From the NCBI GenBank assembly GCA_050250395.1, contig JBFWOQ010000011.1, positions 1-64,000 on the forward strand: DNA of 64,000 bases, in the 5' to 3' direction. Under the pieces are notes generated by a model, which saw only the letters and a program-made list of their open reading frames with translations, was not told where the DNA came from and did not search any database. Below are positions 25,741 to 33,663 of this stretch, one piece after another. The position numbers and the translations under genes were made by a program. The stretch comes from JAGPUQ01 sp050250395 (GTDB lineage Bacteria; Pseudomonadota; Gammaproteobacteria; Pseudomonadales; Porticoccaceae). The stretch's first letter is position 1. The number at the start of each line of letters is the position of its first letter.

Positions 25741-26940
25741 TCAGGCCAGCAGATCGGTCAGTACCGCCACCGCGATGGCGCCGATGCCGCCGATCAGATT
25801 CATCATGGCGTCGAGATGGGTCTTGCGGCCGTGCGCCACGCGCAGGCTGGTGGCTGCGATGGACGCCATCTTGTAGTGGGTGAAGACATCGTAGTAATGC
25901 AGCCGCGCGCGATCGACCGGATTTCCGGATAGCTCCTCATAACGCGCCAGCAATGCGTCGAACGGCATCAGCCCGCAGGCCAGCAGCTCGCCGCGCTCGT
26001 CGGGGCAGCCGAGCAGCTTGCAGCCGACGTAGGCCAGGTCTTCGTGGTAGTCGCCGAGGTGGCACAGCTCCCAGTCGAGGATGGCGTTGATGCGTCCGTC
26101 CGGGGTGTACATGAAATTGCCGCTGCGGTAGTCGCCATGCACCACCACCGGGTCGGCCACGGCCGGCATGTTGGCTTTCAGCCAGCCGGCGGCGTACTCG
26201 ATGACCGGATGGGCCTGCACCGTGTCCTCGTGCCAGATGCGCTCCCAGAGTCCCAGCGACCACAGGTTCGCCTCGGCGGTGCCGGGTTGCGGAGCGTCGT
26301 AGCTGGACAGATCGCAGCGTCGCCAGTCGAGGCGGTGAATGCCCGCGAGGTGCTGCACGAACTGATCCCGGAGCCGGGCGCGCAACTCCGGCGCGAACGA
26401 CATGCCGAGTCCGGTGACCTTGCCGCCGCCCTCCGGCTGTACGATGCCCTCGAGAAAACCCGCGATCAGAAAGGGCCGCCCGAGCGCGGCGGGATCGGCC
26501 TCGACCCAGTGCACCTCGGGCACCGGTACCCTGCCCTGCATGGCGCGCAGGATCTGCGCCTCGCGCAGGCGGTGGGTTTCGACTACGGATTCGAGCGGGT
26601 CCATGCGCAGCATGAGTTTGCTGCTGCCGGTTGACCGGTGCAGATCGAAAGTGAACTGCTCCTTGGACGCACCTCCGGTGAGGCGCTTCAGGTTGGCGAT
26701 GCCGAGCCGGGCGTCCCCGGTCGCGGCGCGCAGGTAATCGAGCAGGCGCGGCTCCAGGCGCGAGAAATCCATGCTCTGTTCGCGCGGGTCGGCGCGTTCG
26801 ACCAGCTTGCGGGTGAGCACCGCGTCGAGCGCGCGCTCCACGGGAAAGCGCGCGCGGATGCCGGCGATCCAGTCCGGCGTCGGCCGGGCGCGCCGGCCCA
26901 GGGTCGGCGTGTAGTGGCGCACGGCGGTGGCCCGGGGCAC
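25741..26940 (-). CDS. Phosphotransferase family protein (APH/ACAD10-like kinase)
   Basis: A 399-residue cytoplasmic protein with an aminoglycoside-phosphotransferase/choline-kinase fold. LTGGASKEQFTFDL lies near 88; the catalytic loop is VVHGDYRSGNFMYTPDG (Asp near residue 270), followed by INAILDWELCHLGD. Members of this branch act in acyl-CoA or hydroxyacid metabolism rather than drug resistance. The GTG start at 26940 directly abuts the upstream gene's stop (TAG then GTG), with AGGAAG about 12 bases ahead, so the pair is translationally linked. Confidence 0.8.
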   Translation of the reverse strand: MPRATAVRHYTPTLGRRARPTPDWIAGIRARFPVERALDAVLTRKLVERADPREQSMDFSRLEPRLLDYLRAATGDARLGIANLKRLTGGASKEQFTFDLHRSTGSSKLMLRMDPLESVVETHRLREAQILRAMQGRVPVPEVHWVEADPAALGRPFLIAGFLEGIVQPEGGGKVTGLGMSFAPELRARLRDQFVQHLAGIHRLDWRRCDLSSYDAPQPGTAEANLWSLGLWERIWHEDTVQAHPVIEYAAGWLKANMPAVADPVVVHGDYRSGNFMYTPDGRINAILDWELCHLGDYHEDLAYVGCKLLGCPDERGELLACGLMPFDALLARYEELSGNPVDRARLHYYDVFTHYKMASIAATSLRVAHGRKTHLDAMMNLIGGIGAIAVAVLTDLLA

Positions 26941-27873
26941 CTACATCGCGACTTCCTGGATTTCGCCCCAGCCGATCACCCCGCCGAGCTCCCAGCGCAT
27001 GAAGGTGTGGGTGGCGAATAGGTAGGGCCAGGGTGACCAGGGATTGGAGGTGAACGCGGTGCCGGTGAAGCGGTGGCTGCGGCCGCGCTTGTCCTCCACC
27101 TGCAGGTCCATGAACTGGTGCAGCAGGCCGTTGCGCAGCACCCGGCCCTTGCCCTTGGTGAGGCCATGGACCTGATTGCCCTCGCGAACATAGCCGTGAA
27201 CGATGGCGGCGTAATCGTTTTTGTCGTCGGGGTTGATCACCCAGATGCAGTGGATGCTGGTGTCGTTGTCGAAATTGGCATTGAGCCAGCAGAAATTGGC
27301 GAATTGGTCTTCGTGGCGCAGGCCCCAGCTGTGATCCATGCTGGACACGCAGTCGATCGGGAACTGCCTGCCGTCCAGGATCATCTTGCCGGTCACGCGG
27401 CCGCTCTGATCCCAGTGCCCGGCGTAGGCGGTATCGGACACAGTGTCGCCGCCGTGGCTGACCTGGGCCAGCGGATCCATGGCCGGATCGTGGATGTCGT
27501 AGGGCTCCATCAGTGCCTTGTAAGTGACATCGAAAGACAGGCGCTTGCCGTCGTCGAATCGGATGTCGTAGTCCATCACCGGCTTGGTGCACTTGATCGC
27601 CAGACCGTTGCCCAGGCGGTAGTCGTCGAAATTGGTGTCGGGAAATGGCAAATGCACCTGGTTGTTGGTGTAGCGCACCAGGTGGGGGGTGTTGGAAAAG
27701 CCGTCGGTGATGGTGATGCTGGACAGCACCGCGCCCAGATTCTGCCGGGTCAGCACATAGACGTTGACGTGCAGCGGCTCCTCGGGAACGTAAAAGCCGA
27801 AGTAATTGGTCTCCGCCCAATATTTGTCGTCGGAGGTCGGCGTATGAAAATACATGTCTTTGGCGGTGATCAT
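26941..27873 (-). CDS. Lipocalin-like protein paired with the phosphotransferase (DUF7064-like)
   Basis: A 310-residue soluble protein with no signal peptide. It is rich in aromatic beta-strand segments (YWAETNYFGFYVPEEPLHVN, SSMDHSWGLRHEDQFANFCW, WELGGVIGWGEIQEV) and resembles the double-barrel, AttH/CrtC-like proteins often found beside ACAD10-type phosphotransferases. Catalytic residues are not evident; SMDHSWG is the most conserved-looking motif. It ends exactly where the kinase begins. A substrate-binding or isomerising role in hydrophobic compound degradation is an inference. Confidence 0.6.
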   Translation of the reverse strand: MITAKDMYFHTPTSDDKYWAETNYFGFYVPEEPLHVNVYVLTRQNLGAVLSSITITDGFSNTPHLVRYTNNQVHLPFPDTNFDDYRLGNGLAIKCTKPVMDYDIRFDDGKRLSFDVTYKALMEPYDIHDPAMDPLAQVSHGGDTVSDTAYAGHWDQSGRVTGKMILDGRQFPIDCVSSMDHSWGLRHEDQFANFCWLNANFDNDTSIHCIWVINPDDKNDYAAIVHGYVREGNQVHGLTKGKGRVLRNGLLHQFMDLQVEDKRGRSHRFTGTAFTSNPWSPWPYLFATHTFMRWELGGVIGWGEIQEVAM

Positions 27874-27892
27874 GGTGTTCCCCTGTCAGTCG

Positions 27893-27934
27893 GATTTGTC
27901 ATTGGCGATTTGTCATTGGCGACTTGTCGTTGGC
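27893..27934 (+). repeat. 14 bp tandem repeat, three units
   Basis: GATTTGTCATTGGC occurs twice exactly and once as GACTTGTCGTTGGC, head to tail, about 20 bases upstream of the start of the lipocalin-like gene. It lies in that gene's promoter region. Confidence 0.8.
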
Positions 27935-27940
27935 GTCGTA

Positions 27941-27962
27941 GCAATTTTTCAACAAGCCGGTA
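27941..27962 (-). repeat. Dispersed repeat, solo end (copy F)
   Basis: AATTTTTCAACAAGCCGGTAG matches the right terminal inverted repeat of the 147 bp element (TTTTTCAACAAGCGGCTAG) without the rest of the element. Confidence 0.55.
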
Positions 27963-28078
27963 GTTCCACGGACGGCCGCGCGCGACGCCCGACCCCTGAT
28001 ACGACACCGTTTATAAACGAAGGCGGCGGGTGGCGAAAGGAAATGTTGCGGCCGGTCGGCGCGGGATGGCCGCCGGGT

Positions 28079-28480
28079 TCAGGCAGGAATGACGACGTCG
28101 GACAGGGCGAACAGTTTCCAGCCGTTGGCGGTGCGGGTAAAGGCGTAGAAGGCGGCGACGGTCTCGATCAGGGAGCCGTCGGCGCGCACGCGCTCGGCAT
28201 GGTGCAGGATCACATGGGCTTTGTCGGGCGCGACCAGCGACACCTCATAATCGGCATTGATCGTGGTGTGCCACTGCTTGCGCTCCCGCAGCGCCTGCGG
28301 CGAGACCGGGAAGCGGTCGAGCAGGCGGGTTTCGCCGGCGCCGATATAGGCCAGGGGAAACTGTACCAGGGCTTCGACGGCGGCCAGGTCGCCGGCGAGG
28401 AAGGCGCTCAGATAGCGCTCATAGACAGCGTTTACCTCGGCGACGCCTTGCTGTTGCGCGCGAGCGTGGGTCGTCGTCAT
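28079..28480 (-). CDS. SnoaL/NTF2-like protein
   Basis: A 133-residue alpha+beta-barrel protein: an N-terminal helix pair (VYERYLSAFLAGDLAAVEALVQFP), then strands VILHHAERVRADGSLIETVAAFYAFTRTANGWKLFALSDV. The fold is the NTF2-like small-molecule pocket; members are isomerases, hydratases or unknown. ATG 28480 begins the conserved part. It stands alone, with a roughly 200-base upstream gap between it and the lipocalin-like gene. Confidence 0.65.
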   Translation of the reverse strand: MTTTHARAQQQGVAEVNAVYERYLSAFLAGDLAAVEALVQFPLAYIGAGETRLLDRFPVSPQALRERKQWHTTINADYEVSLVAPDKAHVILHHAERVRADGSLIETVAAFYAFTRTANGWKLFALSDVVIPA

Positions 28481-28583
28481 GGGGTCACCGCGGTGCGGGT
28501 CTTGCCGCAGCATAGCGCGCCGCGCCGGGTTGGCCAAGGCGGTGCCCGGGTACCCGCATGTGGTTGGCGCGCGCGCGATCCCG

Positions 28584-29000
28584 TCAGATTCTTGGGGCGA
28601 TTTTCCGCGCCAGCATCAAGCCCACGATCATCGCCGGGATGAAGGCGAGGGTCGGCGCGTAGCCGTAGGTCAGGCCAGCCAGCGCGGGCCCCGGGCAGTA
28701 GCCGACCAGACCCCAGCCGACGCCGAAGATGGTCGCGCCGATCAGCAGCGACTTGTCGATATCGGTCTTGGTGGGCAGCGAGAAGCTGCCGGCGAAGAGC
28801 GGGGCGGGATGGCGGAGCACGAACCGGTAGCCCAGGGTGGTGACCAGCAGGCCGCCGCCCATGACGAAGGCGAGGGTTGGATCCCAGGCGCCGAAAAAAT
28901 CGAGAAAATCCTGGACCCGTTGGGTGTTGGTCATGCCCGAAACGGCCATGCCGATGCCGAACACGATGCCGGATGCGAGCGAAGCAATGAGTTTGCCCAT
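28584..29000 (-). CDS. YeeE/YedE-family membrane protein (sulfur-compound transporter half, PmpB-like)
   Basis: A 138-residue inner-membrane protein with about four segments: KLIASLASGIVFGIGMAVSGM, LAFVMGGGLLVTTLGYRFV, SLLIGATIFGVGWGLVGYCPGPALAG. The cysteine in GYCPGP is the hallmark residue thought to handle thiosulfate or persulfide in this family. Two adjacent half-size genes form the transporter, as in PmpA/PmpB pairs. It lies four bases after the partner gene. Confidence 0.85.
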   Translation of the reverse strand: MGKLIASLASGIVFGIGMAVSGMTNTQRVQDFLDFFGAWDPTLAFVMGGGLLVTTLGYRFVLRHPAPLFAGSFSLPTKTDIDKSLLIGATIFGVGWGLVGYCPGPALAGLTYGYAPTLAFIPAMIVGLMLARKIAPRI

Positions 29001-29004
29001 GAGA

Positions 29005-29424
29005 TCAGCCTCCGGTGGTCAGGCGCAGCAGGGTAACGGTGACGACCCCCGCGGCCATGAAGGTGAGGGTTGCGACGATGGAACGTTTCGACAAGCGCGC
29101 GATGCCACAGATGCCGTGGCCACTGGTACAGCCGGAACCCAGTCCGGTGCCCAACCCCACCAGCAATCCGCCGATTACCGCGAGCAACATGCCGGCGCCG
29201 GGCAGGGGCGCCTTGAAATCCGCATTGAGCAGCGGCGGGAGGGAACCGCCGATCACAATGCCGAGCACGAACAGAAGCCGCCACAGGCGTTCTCCCGCGG
29301 CCTGGGTGAAGACGCCGGAGAGGATGCCGCTGACGCCGGCGATGCGGCCGTTCAGGGCCATCATCATGACGGCGGCGACGCCGACCAGGCCACCGCCGAT
29401 GGCGGCCAATACGAAGTGATGCAT
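29005..29424 (-). CDS. YeeE/YedE-family membrane protein (sulfur-compound transporter half, PmpA-like)
   Basis: A 139-residue inner-membrane protein with about four segments. The signature LGSGCTSGHGICGIARLSKRS contains the conserved cysteine of thiosulfate transporter YeeE-type proteins. ATG 29424 (MHHFVLAAIGGG) is preferred over the longer frame because the added N-terminus is polar and lies in the promoter region. First gene of a two-gene operon divergent from the ArsR regulator. Confidence 0.85.
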   Translation of the reverse strand: MHHFVLAAIGGGLVGVAAVMMMALNGRIAGVSGILSGVFTQAAGERLWRLLFVLGIVIGGSLPPLLNADFKAPLPGAGMLLAVIGGLLVGLGTGLGSGCTSGHGICGIARLSKRSIVATLTFMAAGVVTVTLLRLTTGG

Positions 29425-29534
29425 GACATGCCTCCAGCTGGATCTCAGGGGTTGCGGGGTGTTCCCGCCGGTGGCCGGGTTGCACGGACTGCCTGCGTCC
29501 GGAGATTGCGGCCCAGCGCGAGCCACCTTTGGCC

Positions 29535-29605
29535 ACATTACATTAGATTAATAAAAATTAGCAATATCTACTTTCGCATATCCGGGGTGGTCGGCTATAT
29601 TGGCG
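29535..29605. promoter_or_regulatory. AT-rich divergent control region of the sulfur transporter and ArsR genes
   Basis: A block strikingly richer in A+T than its surroundings (ATTAGATTAATA..ATTAGCAATATC, around 29540-29570) lies between the divergent genes. It has two ATTAG direct repeats 17 bases apart and a TATATT at 29596-29601 suited to a -10 box for the regulator. It is the likely ArsR-type operator; the exact half-sites cannot be fixed by eye. Confidence 0.5.
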
Positions 29606-29627
29606 CCCGGTGATGAGGGGGAAAGCA

Positions 29628-29951
29628 GTGCCGCTCGATTTGACAGCGCTGGCCGCGCACGCGGAAGTCGCCGAAGCCTTGCTGAAGGCGATGGGAAATC
29701 GCAACCGGTTGATGGTGCTCTGCACCCTGCATGACGGCGAATTGTCGGTGGGCGAGTTGAACGCACGCATTCCGCTCAGCCAGTCGGCGCTGTCCCAGCA
29801 TCTGGCGACGCTGCGCCGCGCCGGGCTGGTGGCGACGCGGCGCGAGTCCCAGACGATCTACTACCGGCTGGGCGATGCGGCGGCCAGCGCGGTCATCGCC
29901 ACGCTCCACGGGCTGTTTTGCCAGGCTCCCGCTTCCGCCGCGGTCAAGTGA
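29628..29951 (+). CDS. ArsR-family regulator, probably persulfide-sensing (BigR/SqrR-like)
   Basis: A 107-residue winged-helix repressor: ALLKAMGNRNRLMVLCTLHDGELSVGEL, recognition helix SQSALSQHLATLRRAGLV, then wing VATRRESQTIYYRLGD. Two cysteines, at about 32 (MVLCTL) and about 98 (GLFCQ), occupy the positions that form a tetrasulfide bridge in BigR/SqrR sensors; metal-site motifs of ArsR/SmtB are absent. GTG 29628 has GAGGGGG ahead at a proper distance; ATG 29613 is the alternative. It is divergent from the YeeE-type pair. Its last eight bases overlap panB's end. Confidence 0.8.
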   Translation: MPLDLTALAAHAEVAEALLKAMGNRNRLMVLCTLHDGELSVGELNARIPLSQSALSQHLATLRRAGLVATRRESQTIYYRLGDAAASAVIATLHGLFCQAPASAAVK

Positions 29952-30735
29952 AGGTGTGCTCCGGCCGCGGGAACTCGCCAGCGCGCACCGCCGCTGCATA
30001 AGCCTGGAGTGCCCCCAGGATGTCGCCGGCGCCGGCGAGGAAATTGCGCGCGAACTTGGGCGCGCGCGGCGAAATTCCCAGCATGTCCTGCAATACCAGC
30101 ACCTGGGCATCGGTATCGACGCCGGCGCCGATGCCGATCACCGGCATCGTCAGCTCGCGGCTGACACGCGCGGCAAGGTCGCGGGGGATGCATTCCAGCA
30201 CCAGCAGGCTGGCGCCGGCGTCCTCCAGCAGATGGGCGTCGCGAACCATTCGCTCGGCGTCGTCCTGACCCCGTCCCTGCACCCGATAGCCGCCAAACTT
30301 GTTCACGGACTGGGGAGTAAGCCCCAGGTGGCCGCACACCGGAATACCACGCTCGTTGAGCATGGCAACCGATTCGGTCAGCCATTCGCCGCCCTCCAGT
30401 TTGACCATCTGCGCGCCCGCCTGCATGAGCAGGGCGGAGTTGGTCAACGTCTGCTCCGGGGTGACATAAGCCATGAATGGCAGGTCGGCGATCAGCAGGG
30501 ATTTGCTGTTGCCGCGGCGCACGGCCGCCGTGTGATGCAGCATGTGATCCATGGTGACGGGAACAGTGCTGTCGAACCCCAGCATCACATTGCCGAGCGA
30601 ATCGCCGACCAGCACCACCTCGATACCCGCGAGTTCGACGAGGCGGGCGAAGCTGCTGTCGTAAGCCGTGATGACCGGAAATTTCTCGCCGGCCCGTTTC
30701 AGATCGTTCAGGGTATGGATGGTTACGGCTTTCAT
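29944..30735 (-). CDS. panB: 3-methyl-2-oxobutanoate hydroxymethyltransferase
   Basis: Adds a hydroxymethyl group from methylene-THF to 2-oxoisovalerate, giving ketopantoate for pantothenate and CoA. The 263-residue TIM-barrel protein shows FPVITAYDSSFARLVELAG, VLVGDSLGNVMLGFDSTVPVT, VKLEGGEW and GHLGLTPQSVNKFGGYRVQG, including the catalytic Glu near 180 and metal-binding Asp residues. It is the last gene of the pcnB-folK-kinase-panB run. panC, which often follows, is not here. Confidence 0.97.
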   Translation of the reverse strand: MKAVTIHTLNDLKRAGEKFPVITAYDSSFARLVELAGIEVVLVGDSLGNVMLGFDSTVPVTMDHMLHHTAAVRRGNSKSLLIADLPFMAYVTPEQTLTNSALLMQAGAQMVKLEGGEWLTESVAMLNERGIPVCGHLGLTPQSVNKFGGYRVQGRGQDDAERMVRDAHLLEDAGASLLVLECIPRDLAARVSRELTMPVIGIGAGVDTDAQVLVLQDMLGISPRAPKFARNFLAGAGDILGALQAYAAAVRAGEFPRPEHTFT

Positions 30736-30750
30736 GGGTCTGCCCGGATG

Positions 30751-31440
30751 TCAGGACGGCGGATTGTATTGCGGGTTGTAGTAGTGGCGACCACTTTTCA
30801 CGCCGATCAGAAATTCGACCAGGCGGCGGTAGTCGACATCGTTGCCGGCCACATCGATGTCGCGGGTATTGACGATCACCAGGGGCGCATCGTCGTAGTA
30901 GTGAAAAAACTGGGTATAGGCTTCGTTGAGCTGACGCAGATAATCGGCGGTAATGGCGCGCTCCATGGCCACGCCGCGCTTTTGAATGCGCGCCATCAGG
31001 GTTTCGGGCGGCGCCTGCAGGTAGATCACCAGGTCGGGCACCGGTTTGTCGATGGTGAGCTGATCGTAGACCTGTTGATAGAGGCGGAGCTCCTCGTCGT
31101 CCAGGGTCACGCGCGCGAACAGCGGGTCCTTGTCGAGCAGGAAGTCGGCGACCCGGATCGGCCGGAACATGTCGCCCTGGCGCAATTGCTGGATCTGGCG
31201 GCTGCGCTGGAACAGGAAGAACAGTTGGGTAGGCAGTGCGTTGCCGCGCGGGTCGGCGTAGAAGCGCTCCAGGAACGGGTTTTCTTCAACGTCTTCGAGC
31301 AGGGTGTCGTAATTCAGCGTTGCGGCGAGGCGTCGCGCCAGGGTGGTTTTGCCGACGCCGATCGGTCCCTCCACGGCGATGAAGCGGGGCAGGCTGGCGG
31401 CGTCGAGGGCGAGCTGAATATCGTTGGCGAGTATTTCCAC
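30751..31440 (-). CDS. Deoxynucleoside kinase
   Basis: Phosphorylates deoxynucleosides for salvage. The 229-residue protein has the P-loop FIAVEGPIGVGKTTLARRLA near residue 20 and LEDVEENPFLERFYAD. The arginine lid region is QKRGVAMERAITADYLRQL, as in bacterial dAK/dGK-type kinases. GTG 31440 follows CGGAG. Its place between folK and panB is common in gammaproteobacteria. Base preference (dA, dG or dC) is not evident from sequence. Confidence 0.85.
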   Translation of the reverse strand: MEILANDIQLALDAASLPRFIAVEGPIGVGKTTLARRLAATLNYDTLLEDVEENPFLERFYADPRGNALPTQLFFLFQRSRQIQQLRQGDMFRPIRVADFLLDKDPLFARVTLDDEELRLYQQVYDQLTIDKPVPDLVIYLQAPPETLMARIQKRGVAMERAITADYLRQLNEAYTQFFHYYDDAPLVIVNTRDIDVAGNDVDYRRLVEFLIGVKSGRHYYNPQYNPPS

Positions 31441-31453
31441 GGCGGGCTCCGAC

Positions 31454-31933
31454 TCAAAGGCGGACGATACCTGCGCGACCGATGCGTGCCAACAGTTCCG
31501 CCAGGGCGGTGCCATCCGGCAGGATCAGATCCGGGTCGAGGTCATGCAGCGGGATCAGCACGAAATTGCGTTCGGCAAGGCGTGGGTGCGGGATCGTCAG
31601 TTCCGCGTCGGCGAGGCAGACCTCGTCGTAGAGCAGAATGTCCAGGTCGAGGGTGCGCGGCCCCCAATGCTGGTCGCGGCGCCGTCCGCGCGCGGTCTCC
31701 AGGGCGAGTAATTCCCGCAGCAGCCTATGCGGCGCCAGCACGGTGCGCAGTCGCACCACGGTGTTGAGGTAATCGGGCTGCGTTCCCGGTCCCAGAGCCC
31801 GGCTCCGGTAGAGCGGGGCGGTGGCATCCAGGCGCGATTCCGGCAGGCGTGCCAGTGCATCCAGGGCCCACGCGATCTGGCGCCGCGGGTTGTCCAGATT
31901 GCTCCCCAGACCGATGTATGCCTTCACGCTCAC
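31454..31933 (-). CDS. folK: 2-amino-4-hydroxy-6-hydroxymethyldihydropteridine pyrophosphokinase
   Basis: Transfers pyrophosphate from ATP to 6-hydroxymethyl-dihydropterin in folate synthesis. The 159-residue HPPK begins VSVKAYIGLGSNLDNPRRQI; RDQHWGPRTLDLDILLYDE holds the Mg2+-binding aspartates; IPHPRLAERNFVLIPLHDL is also typical. GTG 31933 overlaps the pcnB stop as GTGA, so translation is coupled. Confidence 0.95.
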   Translation of the reverse strand: MSVKAYIGLGSNLDNPRRQIAWALDALARLPESRLDATAPLYRSRALGPGTQPDYLNTVVRLRTVLAPHRLLRELLALETARGRRRDQHWGPRTLDLDILLYDEVCLADAELTIPHPRLAERNFVLIPLHDLDPDLILPDGTALAELLARIGRAGIVRL

Positions 31934-33291
31934 GCCGGCCCCGCACCCGGTGCCCGGCGTCGGCGGGTGCGCCGACGGGGAGCGGGCGATGCTTTCAATG
32001 CGGCGACCATTTGCTCGCGTTCGGCTTCTCCCGCGGTTTGAAACCGCGTCCACCAGGCGCCCAAACCGCCGAGATCCTCGCCACTTTGTTCGCGCAGCAG
32101 GAGGAAATCGTAGGCGGCGCGAAAGCGGGGGTGCTCCATGATCTGCCACGCACGTCTACCGCCGCGGCGCTCGAGTCGTGGCTGCAATTCCCATATTTCG
32201 CGCGCGGGCGCGGAAAAACGCCGCGGGATCGCTATGTGGCGCATCTCCCGTGTCAGCACATCGGCAGCGGATTGCTGCAACGCCAGGGTTTCCTGCGGAC
32301 CGGGCGTCCGCGTCCAGGCCCCGCTGGCCGCAACCGCGGGCCACAGCAGTGCCGCGAACAGGAAAGCGGGGGTGACACGCTGGTCGTTCTTGATGCGAAT
32401 GTCGGTGTTGATCAGCGCCTGCCGGACGAACGTATCCCAGCGGCTGTCGCCGGCGATTGCCGCGGCGGTATCGGGGAACAGGTGTTGAAACAGCAGGTGC
32501 CGGGACAGGGCCTCATAGGTTGCAAGGGCGCGTCCGGTCATCAATAGCTTGAGGACCTCGTCGAACAGCCGCGCCGGCGGGATCTCCCGCAACAGGCCGT
32601 GCAGCCTGGCGAGGGGTGCGGCGGTCGCCGGGTCCAGCGCGAAATCGAGTTTGGCGACGAAGCGGGCGGCGCGCAGCATCCGCACCGGGTCTTCCCGGAA
32701 GCGGGTTGCGGGATCGCCGATGATGCGCAGGGTGCGGCTGGCGATATCCTCGATACCACCGACGAAATCCAGCAATTCGTCGCGCTGCGGGTCGTAGTAA
32801 ATTGCGTTGATGGTGAAGTCGCGGCGCTCGGCGTCCTCTTCGAGTGACCCGAATACATTGTCCCGCAGCAGCATGCCGCGCTGACTGCGACGTGCCTGCT
32901 CGCTGGAGTGTGGCGTGGCATTTGGGTGCGGACTGGCCCCGTGGGAAGCCCGAAAAGTCGTCACTTCGACCAGCTCGCGCCCGACATGGACGTGGACGAT
33001 GCGGAAGCGGCGGCCGACGATGCGGGCGCGTCGAAACAGACTCTTGACCTGTTCCGGTGTCGCGCTGGTGGCGACATCGAAGTCCTTGGACGGGTGGCCC
33101 AGCAGTGTGTCCCGGATACAGCCGCCGACAATGAATGCCTGATGCCCGGCGGCCACCAGCTTGGCCACCACTTCCCGGGCGCCGCCGCTGATCGCGGAGT
33201 GGGGGATATGGCGGCTGGCGGGGACTTTGCGGGGGATCTCGGTTGGCCTGCTGGGTTTTCGGCCGAACAATCTTTTCAACCGCTGGAGCAT
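31930..33291 (-). CDS. pcnB: Poly(A) polymerase I
   Basis: Adds poly(A) tails to RNA 3' ends and promotes their decay. The 453-residue protein has the nucleotidyltransferase core HQAFIVGGCIRDTLLGHPSKDFDVATSA (catalytic DxD), followed by RRDFTINAIYYDPQRDELLDFVGG. RIIGDPATRFREDPVRMLRAARF is the CCA/PAP neck motif, and the tail is Arg-rich (RRRTRRRRAPG), as in PAP I. ATG 33291 (MLQRLKRLFGRK) is preferred; the open frame continues upstream without homology. Confidence 0.95.
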   Translation of the reverse strand: MLQRLKRLFGRKPSRPTEIPRKVPASRHIPHSAISGGAREVVAKLVAAGHQAFIVGGCIRDTLLGHPSKDFDVATSATPEQVKSLFRRARIVGRRFRIVHVHVGRELVEVTTFRASHGASPHPNATPHSSEQARRSQRGMLLRDNVFGSLEEDAERRDFTINAIYYDPQRDELLDFVGGIEDIASRTLRIIGDPATRFREDPVRMLRAARFVAKLDFALDPATAAPLARLHGLLREIPPARLFDEVLKLLMTGRALATYEALSRHLLFQHLFPDTAAAIAGDSRWDTFVRQALINTDIRIKNDQRVTPAFLFAALLWPAVAASGAWTRTPGPQETLALQQSAADVLTREMRHIAIPRRFSAPAREIWELQPRLERRGGRRAWQIMEHPRFRAAYDFLLLREQSGEDLGGLGAWWTRFQTAGEAEREQMVAALKASPAPRRRTRRRRAPGAGPA

Positions 33292-33663
33292 TCCGGACGC
33301 TATCAGTTGGGCAGCGGCGATTCTAGCACAGCGCTCCCCGCGGCCCGTTCTATCGGGATGCGGTATCCATTGACAGGCTGAGCTCCGCATCTGGAGGAGG
33401 GCGCGAACGTAAACGTAAGCGCACGCGCAAATGAAAGGGGGAAGCCATTGCAGGCTTCCCCCGAGATTTCATTTGCACTCGGCCTCGGGCTAACCCACCC
33501 CATCAACCGACAAGCAAACCAGTACCCTTCGATTATTATTATCTTTGTTGTTGTTATGCCGCTCTATTATTGTTGTTATGAGCGACCTTCATGCTACCGA
33601 TGGAGGTTCCGCTTGGCAAAGGGGTTTTTAGACCTTTTTGTCGTCTTGGTAATGCGAAAAAGT
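33292..33663. other. Intergenic region between gluQ and pcnB
   Basis: 372 bases without a supported gene. The left part carries the pcnB leader and the terminator at 33427-33476. The stretch 33500-33690 is strongly AT-rich, with ATTATTATTATC and two TTGTTGTTATG copies, unlike the surrounding DNA. An open frame on the plus strand from 33448 crosses it but lacks a ribosome-binding site and overlaps gluQ antisense, so it is not called. Confidence 0.5.
33427..33476 (-). terminator. Large hairpin, probable intrinsic terminator for the dksA-gluQ transcript
   Basis: Arms GCAAATGAAAGGGGGAAGCC (33427-33446) and 33453-33476 pair over 20 bases with a 4-base bulge around a 6-base loop. On the minus strand a 10 bp GC-rich stem (GGGGGAAGCC/GGCTTCCCCC) is followed by TTTCATTT, a fair U-tract. 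The outer A/T pairs extend the stem, so it may also act as a 3' stabilising structure. Confidence 0.6.

Noticed and set aside
25937..27820. Minus-strand open frame (627 aa) overlapping the phosphotransferase pair in another frame
   Set aside because: Runs out of frame through both real genes; its sequence is Arg/Gly/Pro-rich with no domain.
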